A stretch of 64,000 nucleotides of DNA, taken from NCBI RefSeq assembly GCF_014931375.1, contig NZ_CP063117.1:558001-622000 (forward strand), written 5' to 3'. Under the pieces are notes generated by a model. That model had not been told where the DNA came from, did no database searches, and saw only the letters and a list, made by a program, of their open reading frames with translations. The position numbers and the translations under genes were made by a program. The stretch is from Haemophilus parainfluenzae (GTDB lineage: Bacteria; Pseudomonadota; Gammaproteobacteria; Enterobacterales; Pasteurellaceae). This document shows positions 29,319 to 37,259 of this stretch, piece after piece (the stretch's first letter is position 1; every line of letters begins with the position of its first letter).

Positions 29319-30965
29319 ATGAAATTAAAAGCGACCTTAACTCTTATTGCAGCCAGTTTGTTTTTAGCAGCTTGTGATCAATCTGGTTCTGCGGCAAAAG
29401 AAAATGCAAAAGCAGAAACAGCAAAACCTTCAGGCAATAACACCTTTGTGTACTGTACGGCAAAAGCACCACTTGGCTTTAGCCCGGCATTGGTAATGGA
29501 AGGCACATCTTACAATGCGAGTTCACAACAAGTGTATAACCGTTTGGTTGAATTCAAAAAAGGTTCAACTGACCTTGAGCCAGCATTGGCTGAAAGCTGG
29601 GAGATCAGTGATGATGGTTTAACTTATACGTTCCATTTGCGTAAAGGGGTGAAATTCCATACGACAAAAGAATTTACGCCAACACGTGATTTTAATGCGG
29701 ATGATGTGATCTTTTCTTTCCAACGTCAGTTAGATCCTAACCACCCTTATCACAACGTATCGAAAGGGACTTATCCGTATTTCAAAGCGATGAAATTCCC
29801 AGATTTATTAAAATCAGTTGAGAAAGTGGATGACAACACCGTTCGTATTACTTTGAATAAAAAAGATGCGACTTTCTTAGCAAGCTTGGGTATGGACTTT
29901 ATCTCTATTTATTCCGCTGAATATGCAGATGCGATGTTGAAAGCGGGTAAACCAGAAACAATCGATAACAAACCGGTTGGGACAGGTCCGTTTATTTTTG
30001 TGGATTACAAAACTGACCAAGCGGCACAATATGTAGCAAATGAAACCTATTGGAAAGGTCGTACACCGCTTGACCGTTTAGTCATCAGCATTGTGCCAGA
30101 TGCGACCACGCGTTATGCGAAGTTACAAGCGGGTTCTTGTGATTTAATTCTCTTCCCGAACGTGGCGGATTTAGCCAAAATGAAGACTGATCCAAAAGTA
30201 CAGCTTTTGGAACAAAAAGGTTTGAACGTGGCATATATCGCATTCAATACGGAAAAAGCACCGTTTGATAACGTGAAAGTGCGTCAAGCATTAAACTATG
30301 CTGTAGATAAAAAAGCCATTATTGAAGCGGTTTATCAAGGTGCAGGTACTGCAGCGAAAAACCCATTACCACCAACAATTTGGAGTTATAACGACGAAAT
30401 CCAAGATTATCCGTATGATCCAGAGAAAGCGAAACAGCTTTTAGCGGAAGCAGGTTATCCAAACGGTTTTGAAACGGACTTCTGGATTCAACCAGTGGTG
30501 CGTGCGTCTAACCCAAATCCAAAACGTATGGCTGAACTTGTGATGGCTGACTGGGCAAAAGTTGGTGTAAAAGCAAATCCAGTAACGTTTGAATGGGCAG
30601 ACTATCAAAAACGTGCTAAAGCAGGTGAATTAACGGCAGGTATCTTCGGTTGGTCAGGCGATAACGGTGATCCAGATAACTTCCTTTCTCCATTACTTGC
30701 AAGTGCTAACGCGGGCAACTCAAACTTTGCTCGTTTCAAAAATGCAGAATTTGATGCCTTATTAGATAAAGCGATTGGTTTAACTAATAAAGATGAACGT
30801 GCAGCGCTTTATAAACAAGCACAAGTGATTTTCCATGATCAAGCACCATGGATTCCAGTTGCACACTCTGTTGGTTTCGCACCACTTAGCCCTCGCGTAA
30901 AAGGCTACGTACAAAGCCCATTTGGCTACGATGCGTTTTATGGCGTGAGTGTTGATGGTAAATAA
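29319..30965 (+). CDS. hbpA: Haem/glutathione-binding lipoprotein HbpA (DppA family)
   Basis: This is an extracytoplasmic binding protein of the peptide/opine family (SBP_bac_5). From the ATG at 29319 (GAAGGAAA before it) it has 548 residues and a lipobox LAAC with Cys19, so it is membrane-anchored. The mature part follows DppA (FVYCTAKAPLGFSPALVMEGT). In H. influenzae the equivalent protein was first described as haem-binding and later shown to prime glutathione import through DppBCDF. No permease genes adjoin it, so it must borrow a transporter encoded elsewhere. Confidence 0.9.
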   Translation: MKLKATLTLIAASLFLAACDQSGSAAKENAKAETAKPSGNNTFVYCTAKAPLGFSPALVMEGTSYNASSQQVYNRLVEFKKGSTDLEPALAESWEISDDGLTYTFHLRKGVKFHTTKEFTPTRDFNADDVIFSFQRQLDPNHPYHNVSKGTYPYFKAMKFPDLLKSVEKVDDNTVRITLNKKDATFLASLGMDFISIYSAEYADAMLKAGKPETIDNKPVGTGPFIFVDYKTDQAAQYVANETYWKGRTPLDRLVISIVPDATTRYAKLQAGSCDLILFPNVADLAKMKTDPKVQLLEQKGLNVAYIAFNTEKAPFDNVKVRQALNYAVDKKAIIEAVYQGAGTAAKNPLPPTIWSYNDEIQDYPYDPEKAKQLLAEAGYPNGFETDFWIQPVVRASNPNPKRMAELVMADWAKVGVKANPVTFEWADYQKRAKAGELTAGIFGWSGDNGDPDNFLSPLLASANAGNSNFARFKNAEFDALLDKAIGLTNKDERAALYKQAQVIFHDQAPWIPVAHSVGFAPLSPRVKGYVQSPFGYDAFYGVSVDGK

Positions 30966-30980
30966 TTAACGGACTATACT

Positions 30981-31007
30981 AGCCCTTGCAGTTGCAAGGG
31001 CTTTTTG
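30981..31007 (+). terminator. Terminator after hbpA
   Basis: A perfect 10-bp stem, AGCCCTTGCA (30981-30990) with TGCAAGGGCT (30993-31002), a two-base gap in the loop, then TTTT. Confidence 0.9.
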
Positions 31008-31031
31008 TTTTCAAGCAAAAGGAGAAAGAAA

Positions 31032-31664
31032 ATGGACTTACATGATATTCGTGAGGATTATTGCAAACAGGCGCTTTCTCAGCATGATTGCGATCCCAAT
31101 CCAATAAAACAATTTGAAAAATGGCTCAACGAGGCCATTACCGCCAAAGTAAATGAGCCAACAGGTGTTAATGTTGCGACGGTCAATGAAGATGGTCGAC
31201 CAACAAGCCGTATGGTGCTGTTAAAAGAAGTGAACGAACAAGGTTTTGTCTTTTTCACGAACTATCACAGCCGAAAAGGCCGCGCCATAGAACATAATCC
31301 TTTCGTCGCCCTGACATTCTTTTGGCCTGAATTAGAACGTTCTGTTCGTATTGAGGGCAAAGCCGAAAAAATCTCGCCTGAACAATCAGATGAATATTTT
31401 GCGACTCGACCTTACACCAGCCGAATTGGCGCTTGGGCCAGTGAGCAAAGTGCGGTCATTTCTAGCCACAAATCTTTATTAGCGAAAGCGGCACTGATTG
31501 CAGCAAAACACCCATTAAATGTCCCACGACCACCATATTGGGGCGGTTATCTTGTGATTCCTGATCGCATTGAATTCTGGCAAGGTCGCCCAAGTCGCTT
31601 ACATGACCGAATTTGTTATTTATTCAATGAGGGGAAATGGGAAAGAGAGCGGTTATCGCCGTAA
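31032..31664 (+). CDS. pdxH: Pyridoxamine/pyridoxine 5'-phosphate oxidase
   Basis: PdxH uses FMN to oxidise pyridoxine or pyridoxamine 5'-phosphate to pyridoxal 5'-phosphate. From the ATG at 31032 (GGAGAAAG before it) it has 210 residues, with SRMVLLKEV and [10 protein letters not shown] in the FMN-binding barrel and the C-terminal [24 protein letters not shown] signature. An in-frame ATG at 31005 lies inside the hbpA terminator and is unlikely. Confidence 0.96.
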   Translation: MDLHDIREDYCKQALSQHDCDPNPIKQFEKWLNEAITAKVNEPTGVNVATVNEDGRPTSRMVLLKEVNEQGFVFFTNYHSRKGRAIEHNPFVALTFFWPELERSVRIEGKAEKISPEQSDEYFATRPYTSRIGAWASEQSAVISSHKSLLAKAALIAAKHPLNVPRPPYWGGYLVIPDRIEFWQGRPSRLHDRICYLFNEGKWERERLSP

Positions 31665-31684
31665 ACAACAAACACTCTAAAAAA

Positions 31685-31711
31685 CAACCGCACTCTTTGT
31701 AAGTGCGGTTG
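31685..31711. terminator. Uptake-signal hairpin between pdxH and the FRG gene
   Basis: CAACCGCACT (31685-31694) pairs with AGTGCGGTTG (31702-31711), a perfect 10-bp stem containing two inverted uptake signals. It lies between convergent genes and can serve both. Confidence 0.8.
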
Positions 31712-31715
31712 GATA

Positions 31716-32723
31716 TTAAAGATATTTAGATACCAATTCTATAGCTTGCTTTTCTAATTCTGGAAACAATATTTGAGTACTAACTCCGAATAATTCAAGT
31801 TCTTTTAGAATATTTTGTTTATTTCTTACTATAAATTTTTGTTTTTTTGTTTTTCTGAACCATTCTTCAGGGATTGGGGGATGAGATAATTTATCTTCAT
31901 TCATTCCATATAACAAAAAACACCCTTGCTGCCTTGTAATTCTTGCATTATTTAATTTTGCTTTGACACAAAGAATTCGATTCAAATCTTCACTATTAAT
32001 GATTGGTTGAAAACTTGGTTTGTCTGCTCTAATATCATGAATTAATGCTACGATTTCTTTTTGTTCATTAAAAGAATGCAAGAAGGCATTTTGACCAGCC
32101 TCAGGGAACCCAGAAGCAATTAGATTTTTATAGTCGTTTTTAGTCATATTAAATAACTTCCCGAGACCAGATTCTTCAAAATTATTAATATTTTTATCAT
32201 TAAAATTACTTGCAATATATGAAAGTTCTTTTAGTTGTTTATGTATTGATGCGTTTCTTATACACTTTGTGATATTGAAATCATTAGATTGTACGCTAAT
32301 TGCAGTTAATACTGATACAGTGTCGCTATCTGAATATTTAATATGTTCATTTGGAATGTCTAATATAATTAATTCACCATCTTTATGATGATGTGATTTT
32401 TCTACACAGGAAAAATATAATGCAACTAATGCATTACTAGTCAAATCAAGCAATCTTGTTTTGCAACCATAGTGTTGTAATTTAACTAATTTCTCGAAAA
32501 GAGTATCATTTGGAGAAAAATCATCTGGACAGTTTGTTAATAAGTCCTTGATGATTCTATGTTCATTTTCTATGAGTTTTTTATTGCGAAATATACTTGG
32601 CTCGATAATCCAATTTTTATCTGCTTGACCTCTGAAGAACCTAGTCTTACCAACATCAGGGATTCCTAGTTTATTAAGTATTTTTATCAGGTCACTCACA
32701 TTACTAATGATATGTTCTATCAT
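31716..32723 (-). CDS. FRG domain-containing protein, possible defence gene
   Basis: The 335-residue protein carries an FRG domain. The F30-R31-G32 motif sits in KTRFFRGQADKNW, and LQHYGCKTRLLDLTSNALVALYF at 82-104 is the usual second block. FRG domains have no agreed biochemical function; they occur in mobile and defence-associated proteins. The gene is AT-rich, has no uptake signal inside it, and sits between two uptake-signal hairpins. Both points suggest it is accessory and acquired. No partner toxin, nuclease or ATPase is next to it. The ATG ending at 32723 is preceded by AAGGATAAAT. Confidence 0.75.
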   Translation of the reverse strand: MIEHIISNVSDLIKILNKLGIPDVGKTRFFRGQADKNWIIEPSIFRNKKLIENEHRIIKDLLTNCPDDFSPNDTLFEKLVKLQHYGCKTRLLDLTSNALVALYFSCVEKSHHHKDGELIILDIPNEHIKYSDSDTVSVLTAISVQSNDFNITKCIRNASIHKQLKELSYIASNFNDKNINNFEESGLGKLFNMTKNDYKNLIASGFPEAGQNAFLHSFNEQKEIVALIHDIRADKPSFQPIINSEDLNRILCVKAKLNNARITRQQGCFLLYGMNEDKLSHPPIPEEWFRKTKKQKFIVRNKQNILKELELFGVSTQILFPELEKQAIELVSKYL

Positions 32724-32763
32724 ATTTATCCTTTATTAAAGAACTTTTTAGTGATAATAAATA

Positions 32764-32797
32764 AACCGCACTTTTATTGACCAGTCAAAGTGCGGTT
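32764..32797 (-). terminator. Uptake-signal terminator after the nanY-like gene
   Basis: AACCGCACTTT (32764-32774) pairs with AAAGTGCGGTT (32787-32797), an 11-bp perfect stem made of two uptake signals, just after the stop of the leftward oxidoreductase gene. Confidence 0.8.
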
Positions 32798-32814
32798 TAT
32801 TTTTACATTATTTT

Positions 32815-33921
32815 TTATTTACCGATGATTTCGGCTAAATCAACTTTGCGGTTTTCGTAACGAGAACGAGTACATGCATCGGCAGTGGCGATAGCAGCAC
32901 GAGCAGCTTCACCGGTGAGTAATTTTACAAATTCCTCTGTTGGTTCCATTCCATGAAGAATATCGTTTAAATAACGCATTTCTTTTTTCATGATAGAACT
33001 TAACCAGAGCGGTGTGCGTTTACCCGGTTTACCGTATTGAATCGCACCGTCCATTTCTGTGCTGTTGTAAATACGGGTACGGTCATCATCTTCTTCTTGG
33101 GTTTCGTGAATGAGGAAATAGGTGTCTTTTCCATCCACACGAAGGGTACCTTTGGTATTGTACATATCAAGTTTGATCGCGCCTTTTTCCCCTTGAATTA
33201 ATACATAATGCTCACCCCAACGGAAAGCGGAACCCCATTCTAGAACTGCGAAGCGATTATCATCATATTCCATGGTGACAAAAATCATATCGTCTTCATC
33301 ACCAAATTTTTCGCCTTTGTGTGCAACATTGGCGGCTGCCATGGTAACGGTTTTTGGCATGCCACCCATAATGAATTGTACGCAGTCTAATTCGTGAATA
33401 TGGTGGTATAAGTGACCGCCAGATTTTTCACGGATTTTTTTCCATGAAATGGTTGGTTGTTGTTCTTCCCAGCCATTACGTGCGGTGTGGCAATAAAGCA
33501 CTTTACCGATCACGCCTTGATTGATTAATTCTTTGGCGTGGTGAACACCGTTAAAGAAGTTCATCACATGGCCAGCCATGAAGGTAACGCCATTTTCTTC
33601 GCAAGCGCGGACCATGTCGTCACAGTCTTGATAGCTTAAGGCAATAGGTTTTTCACAGAAAACATGTTTTTTGTTTTTCGCCGCAAGAATGACCGGTTCT
33701 TTGTGTAAGTAGTTTGGAGTGGCAACAATCACACAATCCACCTCAGGTGAAGTGACCAATTCTTCAAGAGATTTTGCCGCTACGCATTGTAATTCTTGAG
33801 CAATGGTTTCACCATTTTCAGGGTCATATACCATGGTAATCTGTGCATCATCAAATTCATTCATGAAGCGTGCTAGATCTGCACCAAAATAGCCAACGCC
33901 AACAACACCATATCGCATCAT
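32815..33921 (-). CDS. nanY: NanY (YjhC)-like oxidoreductase, Gfo/Idh/MocA family
   Basis: The 368-residue NAD(H)-dependent enzyme closely resembles E. coli YjhC/NanY. Shared stretches include YGVVGVGYFGADLARF with the dinucleotide motif GxGxxG (8-13), ATPNYLHKEPVI, HVFCEKPIALSY with the catalytic-type EKP (90-92), and GGHLYHHIHELD (168-179). NanY interconverts 2,7-anhydro-Neu5Ac and Neu5Ac through a transient keto intermediate. That substrate is inferred here from similarity and from the NanX-like transporter nearby. It lies 10 bases after a second family member, as the last gene of a leftward regulator-oxidoreductase-oxidoreductase operon. Confidence 0.85.
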   Translation of the reverse strand: MMRYGVVGVGYFGADLARFMNEFDDAQITMVYDPENGETIAQELQCVAAKSLEELVTSPEVDCVIVATPNYLHKEPVILAAKNKKHVFCEKPIALSYQDCDDMVRACEENGVTFMAGHVMNFFNGVHHAKELINQGVIGKVLYCHTARNGWEEQQPTISWKKIREKSGGHLYHHIHELDCVQFIMGGMPKTVTMAAANVAHKGEKFGDEDDMIFVTMEYDDNRFAVLEWGSAFRWGEHYVLIQGEKGAIKLDMYNTKGTLRVDGKDTYFLIHETQEEDDDRTRIYNSTEMDGAIQYGKPGKRTPLWLSSIMKKEMRYLNDILHGMEPTEEFVKLLTGEAARAAIATADACTRSRYENRKVDLAEIIGK

Positions 33922-33931
33922 AATAAACTCC

Positions 33932-35005
33932 TTATTTTTTCACTGAGATTTGTTTTTCCGTTACCATGGATTGTTTCGCTGCTTCTGCAACTTCGATGGC
34001 TTCAGTTAAACATAGACTTAATGGGCTGGTTTTTCCTTGCGTTAAGTGCTCTACCACGCTTTGTACTTCGATTTCAGCCGCTCGGCTTAACCAAAGTTGG
34101 CAAGGTGCGTGGGTGACATTATATTGCTGTGTGCCTTTGGCACTTTCACGTAAAGATAAATCAGCCTCAAATTCATCAAATAAATCAACGTGTTCTATTT
34201 TTCCATCTAGATAATTAAATGTGACACTTGAGGTAAAGAAATTAACTTCGATCACACCATGTTCACCATGAATTTGAATGCCCCATTGGTGTAATCGATA
34301 AGCCGTGCCCATTTCGAGCGAACCTAACACGCCATTTTCAAAACGTAGTAACAGTTGCAACACATCACGACTATCTGGTGTATCGTGATGCGCTTGGTTA
34401 GCCGCTTGAGCAAAGACCGCCTCAATATCGCCTAGTAACCAACAGAGTAAATCCAGTTCATGAATGAGGTGGAAAAGCTCGCCGCCCGTAAGATTGGCAT
34501 CTAATTTCCACCATTCTTTGTTTGGCAGATTTTCAATCCAACGCTGACGCATAGCTCGTGCGACCGTAATTCTGCCTAATTTCCCTTGTTCTAAAGCCAC
34601 TTTGACTTTCAACATGCCTGGTAACGTACGTTCTAGATGACCCACAAAAATGAATTTGCCTTTTTCTTCGGCAAGACGGCGTAAATGTTGGCCTTGGGAA
34701 GAACTTAAGGTAAAAGGTGTTTCAATAAAGACATGACAGCTGGCATTTAACGCCAAAATAGCCGGAGAATAATGAGCATAGTTTGGTGTGGCGATGACCA
34801 CTAAATCAGGTTTGGTTTCAGCTAACATTTCTTCCACACTAAAAAAGGCTTGGCTGCCGTATTGATCTGCAAGTTTTTGTGCAAGAGAAGGGTTGATATC
34901 GGTCACCGCAATTAAGTTTGCTTGGGCTTTATCAAATGCTGAAGCCAACTGAACGCCAAAAAAGCCGCAGCCGATTAAGGCAATGTTTAATCCATTAGTT
35001 TGCAT
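33932..35005 (-). CDS. Second Gfo/Idh/MocA oxidoreductase with an atypical ETP motif
   Basis: A 357-residue paralogue of the neighbouring oxidoreductase with the dinucleotide motif GCGFFG (12-17), IATPNYAHYSP and GGELFHLIHELD. Where the family has Glu-Lys-Pro, this protein reads E95-T96-P97, so the catalytic lysine is absent. It may use another residue, act on a different intermediate, or have a non-catalytic role. The start at 35005 follows AGGAGG at ideal distance and overlaps the end of the gntR gene by 11 bases; an ATG one codon earlier (35008) is also possible. Confidence 0.75.
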   Translation of the reverse strand: MQTNGLNIALIGCGFFGVQLASAFDKAQANLIAVTDINPSLAQKLADQYGSQAFFSVEEMLAETKPDLVVIATPNYAHYSPAILALNASCHVFIETPFTLSSSQGQHLRRLAEEKGKFIFVGHLERTLPGMLKVKVALEQGKLGRITVARAMRQRWIENLPNKEWWKLDANLTGGELFHLIHELDLLCWLLGDIEAVFAQAANQAHHDTPDSRDVLQLLLRFENGVLGSLEMGTAYRLHQWGIQIHGEHGVIEVNFFTSSVTFNYLDGKIEHVDLFDEFEADLSLRESAKGTQQYNVTHAPCQLWLSRAAEIEVQSVVEHLTQGKTSPLSLCLTEAIEVAEAAKQSMVTEKQISVKK

Positions 35006-35705
35006 CATGCCCTCCTTGTTGTAAGCGTTGGCGAATACTTTGGAAATATTGCAAGATCGCGCGTTGCATCCGTACCAAATCATGTGCTTCTACCGCATCA
35101 ATTAATTCACGGTGTTGTATGGCTAATTTTTCAGGCGAAAGTATTGGTGGCGGTAAGCCTTTTTCTACTTGCTGATAAATTTGCCAAAACGCATCTAAAT
35201 ATTGAATCAGTAACGGGTTATTTAATGGCTCATAAAGTTTTAAATGAATGTGGTATTCATCTTTAGGTGAAAATTTTTGCTCACGGGCATTTTTTTCCAT
35301 ATTGGCCACTGATTTTTGCAAAAGTGCGGTCTGTTCTTGGCTAATTTTTCCCAACACCATAGGGGCAAAACCGTATTCCAAAATTTCCCGAATATCCAAA
35401 ATATTAATCAGCTGATTATGATCATTATGCAAATTCAGTTGAGTGTGAAAACCTAGTCCGCGAATCATTGGTACAAGAGAGGATTCACTCACAAAGGTGC
35501 CGACGCCATGGCGAATATCTAAAATATGTAGCGCCTCTAAAGATTTAATGGCTTCACGCAAACTGGAACGGCTCACTCCGAGCTGTTCAATCAGCTCATT
35601 TTCTGTTGGCATCAAATCGCCAGATTTAAGATTTTGTTTAATGATGAGCGATTTGATTTTATCCTGCAAAACGAGACTTGCTTCTTTTTTACTTGTTTTT
35701 TTCAT
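34995..35705 (-). CDS. GntR-family (FadR subfamily) transcriptional regulator
   Basis: An N-terminal winged-helix domain (GDLMPTENELIEQLGVSRSSLREAI) is joined to a C-terminal FCD ligand domain with acidic and His metal-type positions. E. coli NanR, which controls nanXY and the nan operon, belongs to the same subfamily. This is the first gene of the leftward operon and diverges from the transporter gene. Starts at 35771, 35717 and 35705 are possible. I prefer 35705 (MKKTSKK) because the farthest ATG lies within a palindromic candidate operator and lacks a ribosome-binding site. The effector is inferred to be a sialic-acid derivative. Confidence 0.78.
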   Translation of the reverse strand: MKKTSKKEASLVLQDKIKSLIIKQNLKSGDLMPTENELIEQLGVSRSSLREAIKSLEALHILDIRHGVGTFVSESSLVPMIRGLGFHTQLNLHNDHNQLINILDIREILEYGFAPMVLGKISQEQTALLQKSVANMEKNAREQKFSPKDEYHIHLKLYEPLNNPLLIQYLDAFWQIYQQVEKGLPPPILSPEKLAIQHRELIDAVEAHDLVRMQRAILQYFQSIRQRLQQGGHDAN

Positions 35706-35769
35706 TTCTGTTCTCATTTCTAATCTATTTTCTGAATTTGTGATCCAGCTCTCATTCTCTCTAATTGAC

Positions 35770-35790
35770 ATAAGACATCATACGTCTTAT
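35770..35790. promoter_or_regulatory. Palindromic candidate operator of the GntR regulator
   Basis: Perfect 7-bp arms ATAAGAC (35770-35776) and GTCTTAT (35784-35790) flank a 7-base centre. The site lies between the divergent regulator operon and transporter gene, about 65 bases upstream of the preferred regulator start. Operator function is inferred from position and symmetry. Confidence 0.6.
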
Positions 35791-35831
35791 CTTTATTTAT
35801 GCAAGCAGAAATTAGCAGTGATTTTAAATTC

Positions 35832-35847
35832 TGTGATCTATACCACA
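35832..35847. promoter_or_regulatory. Candidate CRP-cAMP site in the nan-like divergent promoter
   Basis: TGTGATCTATACCACA matches TGTGA-N6-TCACA at nine of ten positions. Its centre is about 61.5 bases from a predicted leftward start inside the palindrome, a standard activating geometry for the regulator/oxidoreductase operon. It is only 40 bases from the transporter ATG, too close for ordinary class I or II activation of that gene. Confidence 0.65.
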
Positions 35848-35878
35848 AAATTCTCAAATACAAGGAAGGGAGGTTGTT

Positions 35879-37105
35879 ATGGCAACATCATTACCATGGT
35901 ATAAAGAAGTCAGTCCTACGCAAAAGAAAGCGTTATTTGCGGCTTGGTTAGGTTATGTTTTTGATGGCTTCGATTATATGCTTATCACTTATGTGCTTTT
36001 GGATATTCAAAAGGAATTCGCCATGAGCACAACGGAAACATCCACATTATTACTTGCAGCGTTCGTCGCACGTCCATTAGGTGGGGCGATTTTTGGTAGT
36101 TTTGCCGATAAATATGGTCGTCGTTTGGCGATGATTGTTTCCATTATTACGTATTCCGTTGGCACATTCTTGTGCGGTTTATCCACCAGTTATATTTGGC
36201 TTTTCATCTTCCGTATGATTATCGGTATGGGGATGGCGGGTGAATATGCTTGTTCTTCCTCTTATGCCATTGAAAGCTGGCCAAAACATTTGCGTACAAA
36301 AGCCAGTGCATTTTTAGTGAGTGGCTTTTCTATCGGTAATATTCTTGCTTCTCAAGTGATTCCTTGGGTTGCACAAGCTTATGGCTGGCGTATGGCTTTC
36401 TTCATTGGTTTAGCACCAGTCGCTTTAGTACTCTATGTTCGTCGACATGCCCCTGAAAGTGAAGAATGGGCTCAAGCGAAAGCAGCGGGTAAAGTGAATA
36501 AAGTTCCACTTACTGACCTATTCACTAAAAAACAATTACCAATCACCTTAATTATTTTCTTAGTTTGTTATTCAATTTTCTCCGTAAACTGGCCAGTAGT
36601 GGGCTTACTTCCACTTTACCTCAAAGAAAACGGTTATGCTGAAAATGTGAAATCACTGATGTTCTGGGCAGGCTTTGGTATCCTCATCGGTACCTTAATT
36701 GCTGGCTTTATCGGGGATAAATTGGGTGAGAAGAAAACCTTTGTATATAGCTTATTGTTATCACTTTTCTTCCTCTTCCCAGTATTCTATTTGCCAGAAA
36801 ATAATGTATTAGCACTTGGTGCGTTGCTCTTCTTCTTACTTGCAACAAACTTAGGGATTGCCGGTTTAGTGCCAAAATATATGGCGACTTTCTTCCCGGC
36901 TGAAATGCGAAGCACAGGTATCGGTTTCATCTATAACTTCGCTGCGATCGGTGGTGGGGTGTCTCCTGTGATTGCCGCTGCACTTAGCGAAAGAGTGGGA
37001 CTTGGTTCAGCCCTTGTGTATGTCACCTTATTCTGGACAATTGTCCTTGTTGCTCTCGTTGGATTAAGATTGCCAGAACGTATTCAAGCTCGTATGCAAC
37101 AATAA
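35879..37105 (+). CDS. nanX: NanX (YjhB)-like MFS transporter, probable 2,7-anhydro-sialic acid importer
   Basis: The 408-residue protein has about 12 helices and is strikingly similar to E. coli YjhB/NanX. Matching segments include KKALFAAWLGYVFDGFDYM, IGMGMAGEYACSSSYAIESW, LRTKASAFLVSGFSIGNILA and LGIAGLVPKYM. NanT, the classic Neu5Ac transporter, is longer (496 residues) and less similar. NanX transports 2,7-anhydro-Neu5Ac in E. coli. AAGGGAGG precedes the ATG. It diverges from the GntR regulator and two oxidoreductase genes, the combination expected for anhydro-sialic acid use. Confidence 0.85.
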   Translation: MATSLPWYKEVSPTQKKALFAAWLGYVFDGFDYMLITYVLLDIQKEFAMSTTETSTLLLAAFVARPLGGAIFGSFADKYGRRLAMIVSIITYSVGTFLCGLSTSYIWLFIFRMIIGMGMAGEYACSSSYAIESWPKHLRTKASAFLVSGFSIGNILASQVIPWVAQAYGWRMAFFIGLAPVALVLYVRRHAPESEEWAQAKAAGKVNKVPLTDLFTKKQLPITLIIFLVCYSIFSVNWPVVGLLPLYLKENGYAENVKSLMFWAGFGILIGTLIAGFIGDKLGEKKTFVYSLLLSLFFLFPVFYLPENNVLALGALLFFLLATNLGIAGLVPKYMATFFPAEMRSTGIGFIYNFAAIGGGVSPVIAAALSERVGLGSALVYVTLFWTIVLVALVGLRLPERIQARMQQ

Positions 37106-37123
37106 AAAACGAAAGCAAAACAG

Positions 37124-37143
37124 ACCGCACTTTTAGGTGCGGT
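37124..37143 (+). terminator. Uptake-signal hairpin after nanX
   Basis: ACCGCAC (37124-37130) pairs with GTGCGGT (37137-37143); the loop is TTTTAG. It lies 18 bases after the nanX stop. Confidence 0.6.
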
Positions 37144-37164
37144 TTGTTGTTTATACAAAAATAG

Positions 37165-37180
37165 TTTGAAGCGTGTCACA
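37165..37180 (+). promoter_or_regulatory. CRP-like site upstream of the DASS transporter
   Basis: TTTGA-AGCGTG-TCACA differs from TGTGA-N6-TCACA at one core position and lies about 80-95 bases before the transporter ATG. Regulation by CRP is inferred. Confidence 0.5.
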
Positions 37181-37259
37181 AATTTGTTAAAAATATGTTT
37201 CAATTTTTTCGGTTAAATGCTAATTAATAATCTCCCCTATCGTTTTGTAGGAGATTTAT

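Noticed and set aside
35879..37105. Assignment of the MFS transporter as NanT
   Set aside because: It has the 408-residue length and sequence blocks of YjhB/NanX and lacks the extra central helices of the 496-residue NanT.
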